A stretch of DNA of 64,000 bases from an uncultured Bacteroidota bacterium (GTDB lineage: Bacteria; Bacteroidota; Bacteroidia; Bacteroidales; P3). The stretch is taken from NCBI GenBank assembly GCA_902776365.1, contig CACYPU010000001.1, positions 1 to 64,000 on the forward strand, given 5' to 3'. Every line of letters starts with the position of its first letter. Positions within the stretch are counted from its first letter, which is position 1. Shown piece by piece: positions 59,442-64,000 of this stretch. Position numbers and translations under genes: made by a program. The notes below the pieces were generated by a model. The model made no database searches, was not told where the DNA came from, and saw only the letters and a program-made list of their open reading frames with translations.

Positions 59442-59454
59442 TATCTCATAAACT

Positions 59455-60807
59455 ATGAACATCGAACTGTCAGGTCATTATGGCTATCGGCGGATAGTGA
59501 AATCCGTGCTGCCTAGCATCGCCATGGTGCTGGTGACGTCGGTGTATTCGATTGTCGACGGCTTCTTCGTGAGCAATTTCGCCGGCAAGTCGGGCTTCGC
59601 CGCCATCAACCTGACGTTCCCTGTCATCATGATGATTGGCTCGCTGGGCCTGATGATCGGCAGCGGCGGCGCGGCGCTGACGGCCAAGCTCAAGGGCGAG
59701 GGCTATCCCCACAAGGCCAACCGCGTCTTCTCCATGTTGGTGAACTTCGGTCTGGCACTGGGGGTCGTCCTCGGCGTGCTGCTGGCCCTCTTCGCACCCC
59801 TGGTGTCGCGCTGGCTGGGCGCCGACGAGGCCATGATGGACGAGTGCGTGGTCTACATCCGCCTCAATATGTTCGGCATGCCGGGCTTCGTGCTGCAGTG
59901 CGCCTTCCAGTCGTTCTACATGGCCGCCGAGCGTCCGCAGCTGGGCACGGTGATGAGTGTCGTGGCGGGGGTGACCAATATCGTCCTCGACGCCGTCTTG
60001 GTGTGGGCCCTCGGCATGGGCGTGGCGGGTGCCGCCATCGCCACCTCGGCGGGATGCCTCGTGGGAGGCCTCTTCCCGCTCTACTACTTCTCCTCGCGCC
60101 GTAACCGCGGCAGCCTGCGCCTGGTGCGCACCCGCATGCTGTGGTCCTATGTCGGCAAGGCCTGCTCCAACGGACTCTCGGAGTATGTGGCCAATATCGC
60201 CATGAATATCGTCACCATCTGCTACAACCTCCAGCTCATGCGCTACCTCGGCGAGGACGGCGTGGCGGCCTACGGCGTGCTGATGTACATAGCCTTCATC
60301 TTCGTCGCCGTCTTCATCGGCTACAACATCGGCATCACCCCCATCATCGGCTTCCACTATGGCGCCCGCGATGTGCCTGAGCAGCGGTCGCTCTTGCGCA
60401 AGTCCCTGGTGCTCATCGCCGTGACGGGAGTGCTGATGACGGCCGTGTCCGAGCTCTTCGCCGGCCCTCTGTCGCGCCTCTTCGTGGGCTACGACAAGGG
60501 GCTGGCCGACATGACGGAGTACGGCATGCGACTCTACCTCCCGGCCATGCTCGTCTGTGGCCTGAACATGTTCACCTCGGCACTCTTCACCGGCCTGAAC
60601 AACGGCGTGGTGAGTGCCGTAGCCTCCTTCGCCCGCACGCTGGTCTTCGAGCTCTCCTGCGTGTGGCTGATACCCATGCTGCTGGGAATCAACGGTATCT
60701 GGCTGTCGTGGGGCATTGCCGAGGTGCTGGCACTCTTCCTCTGCAACTTCCTCGTCATCCGCTACGCCCCACAGCTGGTGAAAAAAAAATTCGCTCCCGC
60801 ACAATAA
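59455..60807 (+). CDS. MATE-family efflux transporter
   Basis: 450 residues with about twelve hydrophobic helices. Start MNIELSGHYGYRRIVKSVLPSIAMVL and GFFVSNFAGKSGFAAINLTFPV, plus GSGGAALTAKLKGEGY, are typical of MATE/NorM-like exporters (Na+ or H+ antiport of drugs). High GC like the core genes; the accessory island stops 14 bp before it. It is followed by the tRNA at 60885 with no obvious terminator. Confidence 0.93.
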   Translation: MNIELSGHYGYRRIVKSVLPSIAMVLVTSVYSIVDGFFVSNFAGKSGFAAINLTFPVIMMIGSLGLMIGSGGAALTAKLKGEGYPHKANRVFSMLVNFGLALGVVLGVLLALFAPLVSRWLGADEAMMDECVVYIRLNMFGMPGFVLQCAFQSFYMAAERPQLGTVMSVVAGVTNIVLDAVLVWALGMGVAGAAIATSAGCLVGGLFPLYYFSSRRNRGSLRLVRTRMLWSYVGKACSNGLSEYVANIAMNIVTICYNLQLMRYLGEDGVAAYGVLMYIAFIFVAVFIGYNIGITPIIGFHYGARDVPEQRSLLRKSLVLIAVTGVLMTAVSELFAGPLSRLFVGYDKGLADMTEYGMRLYLPAMLVCGLNMFTSALFTGLNNGVVSAVASFARTLVFELSCVWLIPMLLGINGIWLSWGIAEVLALFLCNFLVIRYAPQLVKKKFAPAQ

Positions 60808-60832
60808 TATTTGAAAAGGGGAGTTACTAAAC

Positions 60833-60873
60833 CGACTAACGCATTGACGCGATGACGCGTTAACGCAATAAAA
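60833..60873 (+). repeat. GACTAACGCATT family, left of tRNA-Arg
   Basis: ACCGACTAACGCATTGACGC, then GCGTTAACGC-type units. Same family and orientation as 60963. Confidence 0.75.
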
Positions 60874-60884
60874 AAAGAGTGTTT

Positions 60885-60961
60885 GGCCCCGTAGTTCAGC
60901 TGAATAGAACGTCGGATTCCGGTTCCGAAAGTCGTGGGTTTGAATCCCGCCGGGGTCACCA
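60885..60961 (+). tRNA. tRNA-Arg (anticodon CCG)
   Basis: Cloverleaf folds by eye: acceptor GGCCCCG/CGGGGTC, D stem GTTC/GAAC, anticodon stem TCGGA/TCCGA with loop TTCCGGT (anticodon CCG at positions 34-36), T stem GTGGG/CCCGC, discriminator A and encoded CCA. It reads CGG codons. It is flanked on both sides by the same tandem repeat family. Confidence 0.95.
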
Positions 60962-60962
60962 A

Positions 60963-61008
60963 AGACTAACGCATTAACACATTAACGCATTAACGCATTA
61001 ACACATTA
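60963..61008 (+). repeat. GACTAACGCATT family, right of tRNA-Arg
   Basis: GACTAACGCATTAACACATT followed by more TAACGCAT and TAACACAT units (about 8-9 bp), directly to the ATG of the next gene. Longest copy of this family. Confidence 0.85.
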
Positions 61009-61866
61009 ATGAAGCGTTCCTCCCATCCATTCATGCACTTGCTGGTGCTGGCGCTGTGGTCGCTGGTGCTGATGGTCGTTGCCGTCGTCGCCGGCGCCGC
61101 TCTCGGCATTTCCGGCACCCCTTCAGTCACGCAGTCGCACGGTCACGCAGCCGTCTTCCTGCTCTGGAATGTCGCCGTGCAGCTGCTGACCTTCGCCCTG
61201 CCGGTGGTGCTGGTGACGTGGATGTACTATCGTGACAATCAGCGCGATTTCTATCGGATGGACTTCGGCCGTCGGCGCTGGATGCTCGCCTTGGCGGGTG
61301 TGGCGGTGCTCCTGTTCCTGGTGCCGCTCACCGACTGGCTCACCACCTGGAACGACAGCTGGACGCTCCCCGAAGGCCTCCGCAAGGTCGGCGAGGAGTC
61401 GCAGCAGACGGTGGAAGCCCTGATGAAAGAATGCCATCCGCTGCTCGGCCTCTTCGGCCTGGCCCTGATTCCGGCGCTCTGCGAGGAGCTCTTCTTCCGT
61501 GCGGGCGTGCAGAATCTGTTGCGCCGCTGGTTCAAGAATCCCCATGCGGCGGTATGGGTGGCGGCGGCCATCTTCAGCCTCGCCCACTTCGAGCTCTCCG
61601 CCTTCCTGCCGCGTTTCTTCCTCGGCGCCCTCCTTGGATACCTCTATCTCTACGGCCGCTCGCTCTTGGTCAACGTCACGGCCCATTTTGTCAACAACGC
61701 CATCATAGTCCTGGCCTATGCCATTGCCGCCGATGGAAACTCGGGGTTCGACCCCTCCGCCCCGCTCGCCGTCCCCCCGCTGCTCACCGTCGCCTGCATC
61801 CTCGTCGCCGCCGCCCTCTTCTATGGGGTCTTCCTTCGCCACAAGTCCTTCCCTGAGACAGAATGA
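61009..61866 (+). CDS. CPBP-family intramembrane metalloprotease
   Basis: 285 residues, about eight helices. CPBP/Abi motifs: ALCEELFFRAGVQNLL (EExxxR, about 158-163), FSLAHFELSAFLPRFFLGALLGYL (FxxxH, about 200) and NVTAHFVNNAIIVLA (HxxxN). Such proteases process prenylated or other membrane proteins, or protect against bacteriocins. The start codon directly abuts the tandem array at 60963-61008, which therefore forms its leader. Downstream (61867-62113) is an AT-rich gap with the array at 61912 and the HU promoter. Confidence 0.9.
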   Translation: MKRSSHPFMHLLVLALWSLVLMVVAVVAGAALGISGTPSVTQSHGHAAVFLLWNVAVQLLTFALPVVLVTWMYYRDNQRDFYRMDFGRRRWMLALAGVAVLLFLVPLTDWLTTWNDSWTLPEGLRKVGEESQQTVEALMKECHPLLGLFGLALIPALCEELFFRAGVQNLLRRWFKNPHAAVWVAAAIFSLAHFELSAFLPRFFLGALLGYLYLYGRSLLVNVTAHFVNNAIIVLAYAIAADGNSGFDPSAPLAVPPLLTVACILVAAALFYGVFLRHKSFPETE

Positions 61867-61911
61867 TAATCGGCTAAAAATTAGTCGGTAATAGGGCGAA
61901 AGGACCCAAAA

Positions 61912-61948
61912 TGGGAATTAAGAATTGAGATTTAAGGATTAAGAGGTG
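61912..61948 (+). repeat. AATTAAGAATTGAG array
   Basis: 7-bp units AATTAAG, AATTGAG, ATTTAAG, GATTAAG, between the CPBP gene and HU. Same family as 40286. Confidence 0.65.
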
Positions 61949-62045
61949 TAATTGCAAATCAATGATAGATAGTGTATTGTGTAAGGATGAAATGTTAAAA
62001 ATAATTTTTTTTCAAAAAAAATCTTTCCGTTTCAAAAAATAGTTG

Positions 62046-62053
62046 TATTTTTG
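62046..62053 (+). promoter_or_regulatory. -7 promoter element for HU
   Basis: TATTTTTG followed by CACTCC, 60 bp upstream of the HU ATG. Confidence 0.75.
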
Positions 62054-62113
62054 CACTCCGATTTTTGGTTGAAAAACAGACAATAAGATTAACAATTAAA
62101 AATAATTAGAGAA

Positions 62114-62398
62114 ATGACAAAGGCAGAAATCGTAGCTGAAATAGCTCAGAAAACCGGTATCGAGAAGGTCGCCATCCAGGCCACCGTCGAGGAGTTTATG
62201 ACCGTTATCAAAGAGAGCCTCTCCGAGGGCGAAAATGTGTACCTGCGTGGCTTCGGCAGCTTCATCGTGAAGAAACGCGCTGAGAAGACTGGCCGCAACA
62301 TCAGCAAGAACACCACCATCATCATCCCCGCTCACAACATCCCCGCTTTCAAGCCCGCCAAGACTTTCATGCAGGATGTGAAAAAGAAAGTGAAATAA
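62114..62398 (+). CDS. HU-family DNA-binding protein
   Basis: 94 residues. MTKAEIVAEIAQKTGIEKVAIQATVEEFM is the HU/IHF helical part; GENVYLRGFGSFIVKKRAEKTGRN and the DNA arm NISKNTTIIIPAHNIPAFKPAK follow, with the intercalating Pro. It compacts and bends DNA. A strong promoter (62046-62053) precedes it. The small protein and RNase G genes follow on the same strand. Confidence 0.95.
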   Translation: MTKAEIVAEIAQKTGIEKVAIQATVEEFMTVIKESLSEGENVYLRGFGSFIVKKRAEKTGRNISKNTTIIIPAHNIPAFKPAKTFMQDVKKKVK

Positions 62399-62421
62399 TC
62401 AAGTATTAAACTTCATCAACT

Positions 62422-62511
62422 ATGCCTAACGGAAAAAAGCATAAACGCCACAAAATGTCTACGCACAAGCGTAAAAAACGCCTGCGCAAGAATAGGCATA
62501 AGAAGAAATAA
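62422..62511 (+). CDS. 29-residue basic protein (AURKAIP1/COX24, mS38-like)
   Basis: Sequence: MPNGKKHKRHKMSTHKRKKR then LRKNRHKKK, no other residues. It is extremely basic, and KRHKMxTHKRKKRLRKNRHKK is the bacterial form of the AURKAIP1/COX24 (DUF1713) domain, related to mitochondrial ribosomal protein mS38. The gene lies 23 bp after HU and is followed by a strong terminator. A ribosome-associated role is likely but inferred from the family. Too short for most gene callers. Confidence 0.85.
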   Translation: MPNGKKHKRHKMSTHKRKKRLRKNRHKKK

Positions 62512-62542
62512 ATAGGTTTTATTTATATCTTCTGAAAATTCT

Positions 62543-62589
62543 AAAACAAATTACACGCTACCTGTAAAGGTTAGCATGTAATTTGTTTT
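62543..62589 (+). terminator. Terminator after HU and the mS38-like gene
   Basis: AAAACAAATTACA pairs exactly with TGTAATTTGTTTT (13 bp), with an inner GCTACCT/AGGTTAGC stem and a GTAA loop. AT-rich tail follows. It is 31 bp after the small gene and 22 bp before the RNase gene. Confidence 0.9.
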
Positions 62590-62611
62590 ATTATAACACT
62601 AAGCAGTACTA

Positions 62612-64000
62612 ATGGATAAAGAACTAGTTATATCATCCTCCGACGAGGGCGTGCAGATAGCGCTGCTGGAAGACAAGCGTCTGGTGGAGCTCCACAAGGA
62701 GAAGACCACCGGCCAGTTCGCCGTGGGCGACATCTTCTTCGGCAAGGTGCAGAAAATCATGCAGGGCCTCAACGCCGCCTTCGTCGACATCGGCGGCGAC
62801 AAGGAGGGCTTCATGCACTACCTCGACCTCGGCCCCGATTACAACTCCGTCGACAAATACCTTCGCCTCGCCATGAACGGCGACCGCAACGCCGCCACCC
62901 TCGAGAACTTCAAGATAGAACCCATCCTCGCCAAGGTGGGCAACATGGGCGAAGCCCTCAAGGTGGGCCAGCCCGTCCTGGTGCAGGTCACCAAGGAACC
63001 CATCTCCACCAAAGGCCCCAAGGTGACGGGCGACATCTCCATCGCCGGCCGCTATTTGGTGCTCACCCCTTTCTGCGACAAGGTATCCGTCTCGCAGAAA
63101 ATCAAGCAGAACGCCGAACGCAGCCGCCTTCGCCGCCTCGTGAAGAGCATCTGCCCGCAGAACTTCGGCGTCATCGTCCGCACCGTGGCCGAAGGCCGCA
63201 CTGTGGCCGACCTCGACGCCGACCTGCGCCACCTCCTCGACGCCTGGACACAGATGACCGAGAAGCTCAAGCGCGTCAGCGCCCCCTGCAAGGTGCATGC
63301 CGAGCTGGGCACCACCTCGGCACTCCTGCGCGACGTCCTCACCGACGACTTCGCCACCATCTATGTCGACAATGCCGACCTCTATGCCGAAGTGCGCCAG
63401 TTCCTCAAAAGCCTCGAACCCGGCAAGGAGGACATCGTCAAGCACTACAAGATGGAGACCCCCATCTTCGACCAGTTCGGCATCTCGCGCGACATCCGCC
63501 GTGCCTTCGGCAAGATTGTCACCATCCGCTCCGGCGTCTACCTCTACATCGAGCACACCGAGGCCATGCATGTCATCGACGTCAACAGCGGCAACCATAT
63601 CAAGGCCGGCACCGGCCAGGAGGACACCGCCCTGCAGGTCAACATCGAGAGCGCCATCGAGATTGCACGCCAGCTGAGACTCAGGGACATGGGCGGCATT
63701 GTCATCGTCGACTTCGTGGACATGAACAAGGCCGAGAACCGCAAGAAACTCTTCGACGTGATGACCGAGGAGATGCGGCGCGACAAGGCACGCCACACCA
63801 TCCTGCCCCTCAGCAAGTTCGGCCTCATGCAAATCACGCGCCAGCGCGTGCGCCCCGCTATGGAGGTCGACGTCCAGGAGAAATGCCCCTTCTGCGACGG
63901 CACTGGCACCATCAAGTCCTCCCTCGTGGTCATCGACGAGATAGAGTCCAGCCTCAAATACCTCCTCGCTTCCGCCAACGAGAAGCGCCTCACCCTCATC
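62612..64000 (+). CDS. rng: Ribonuclease E/G family protein, N-terminal part
   Basis: 463 codons are visible; the gene runs off the right edge. Family marks: S1 domain FFGKVQKIMQGLNAAFVDIGG (split; FVDIG), GVIVRTVAEGR, GVYLYIEHTEAMHVIDVNSG (catalytic Asp, about 320), VIVDFVDM (second Asp, about 370), and the zinc link CPFCDGTGTI (about 424-433). RNase G/CafA processes 16S rRNA and mRNA. The ATG at 62612 follows the HU-mS38 terminator with no clear promoter. RNase E versus G cannot be decided without the C-terminus; G is usual in Bacteroidota. Confidence 0.93.
   Translation, partial: MDKELVISSSDEGVQIALLEDKRLVELHKEKTTGQFAVGDIFFGKVQKIMQGLNAAFVDIGGDKEGFMHYLDLGPDYNSVDKYLRLAMNGDRNAATLENFKIEPILAKVGNMGEALKVGQPVLVQVTKEPISTKGPKVTGDISIAGRYLVLTPFCDKVSVSQKIKQNAERSRLRRLVKSICPQNFGVIVRTVAEGRTVADLDADLRHLLDAWTQMTEKLKRVSAPCKVHAELGTTSALLRDVLTDDFATIYVDNADLYAEVRQFLKSLEPGKEDIVKHYKMETPIFDQFGISRDIRRAFGKIVTIRSGVYLYIEHTEAMHVIDVNSGNHIKAGTGQEDTALQVNIESAIEIARQLRLRDMGGIVIVDFVDMNKAENRKKLFDVMTEEMRRDKARHTILPLSKFGLMQITRQRVRPAMEVDVQEKCPFCDGTGTIKSSLVVIDEIESSLKYLLASANEKRLTLI

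Noticed and set aside
59470-60804. 444-residue minus-strand frame opposite the MATE gene
   Set aside because: Hydrophilic His/Glu-rich shadow of a membrane protein gene, an expected artefact.

Overview
The window comes from a member of the order Bacteroidales (phylum Bacteroidota). The evidence is direct: promoters carry the Bacteroidota -7 element TAnnTTTG (for example 4697-4704, 21453-21460, 38765-38772, 62046-62053), start codons lack Shine-Dalgarno sequences, the primary sigma factor is the short 286-residue type, and the type IX secretion genes porU and porV are present. The core genes are fairly GC-rich. HydF implies an anaerobe that makes [FeFe]-hydrogenase. I cannot name a genus.

Layout. 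1-2390 (minus) is an etfB-etfA-acyl-CoA dehydrogenase electron-transfer operon with an extra small membrane gene in it. 2604-4596 (minus) encodes two exported proteins, one with an OmpA domain. 4732-12423 is a giant cyclic beta-glucan synthase-like gene (GT84/GH94). 12449-17357 is a plus-strand run ending in radA. 17354-21402 (minus) has two secreted proteins with related N-terminal parts. 21507-26875 runs hydF, folA, cinA, a DUF486 protein and a lipoprotein GH2 mannosidase. rpoD-rsmG (27653-29133) converges on ffh-folD (31418-29212). 31550-38084 (minus) is a tight five-gene unit: tlpA-like, outer-membrane protein, ribF, nitrilase, mutS2. 38807-47863 (plus) runs guaB, three periplasmic chaperone/PPIase genes, a MoxR ATPase, a secreted protein and panB. 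47972-55549 (minus) runs porU-porV-ispF-clpS-nfeD-floA-hdeD. 56008-59441 is an AT-rich accessory island with two orphan Rhs C-terminal (toxin-like) genes, each followed by a small secreted candidate immunity gene. The end holds a MATE transporter, tRNA-Arg(CCG), a CPBP protease, HU, a 29-residue mS38-like protein and RNase G (cut by the window edge).

The most unusual signal is not a gene. More than thirty short degenerate tandem arrays (usually 3-5 units of 7 bp, also 8-11 bp) are scattered between genes and, in frame, inside housekeeping genes: radA (three), mutS2 (two), ribF (two), hydF, cinA, moxR, a nitrilase, a mannosidase and the glucan synthase (about eight). They sit where loops or signal peptides are expected. 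Because 7, 8, 10 and 11 are not multiples of 3, such an array gives the same cyclic peptide in any reading frame, so the same peptide (TTHYPLP-like) recurs in unrelated proteins. Some families have fixed ends or long exact copies (a 55-bp element is identical but inverted at 29148 and 47888), which suggests copying or movement rather than independent slippage. I know of no name for this repeat system; that is a statement about my knowledge, not a search result.

Limits: no alignments or searches were run. Residue positions are rough, functions rest on recognised motifs, and family comparisons are from memory.
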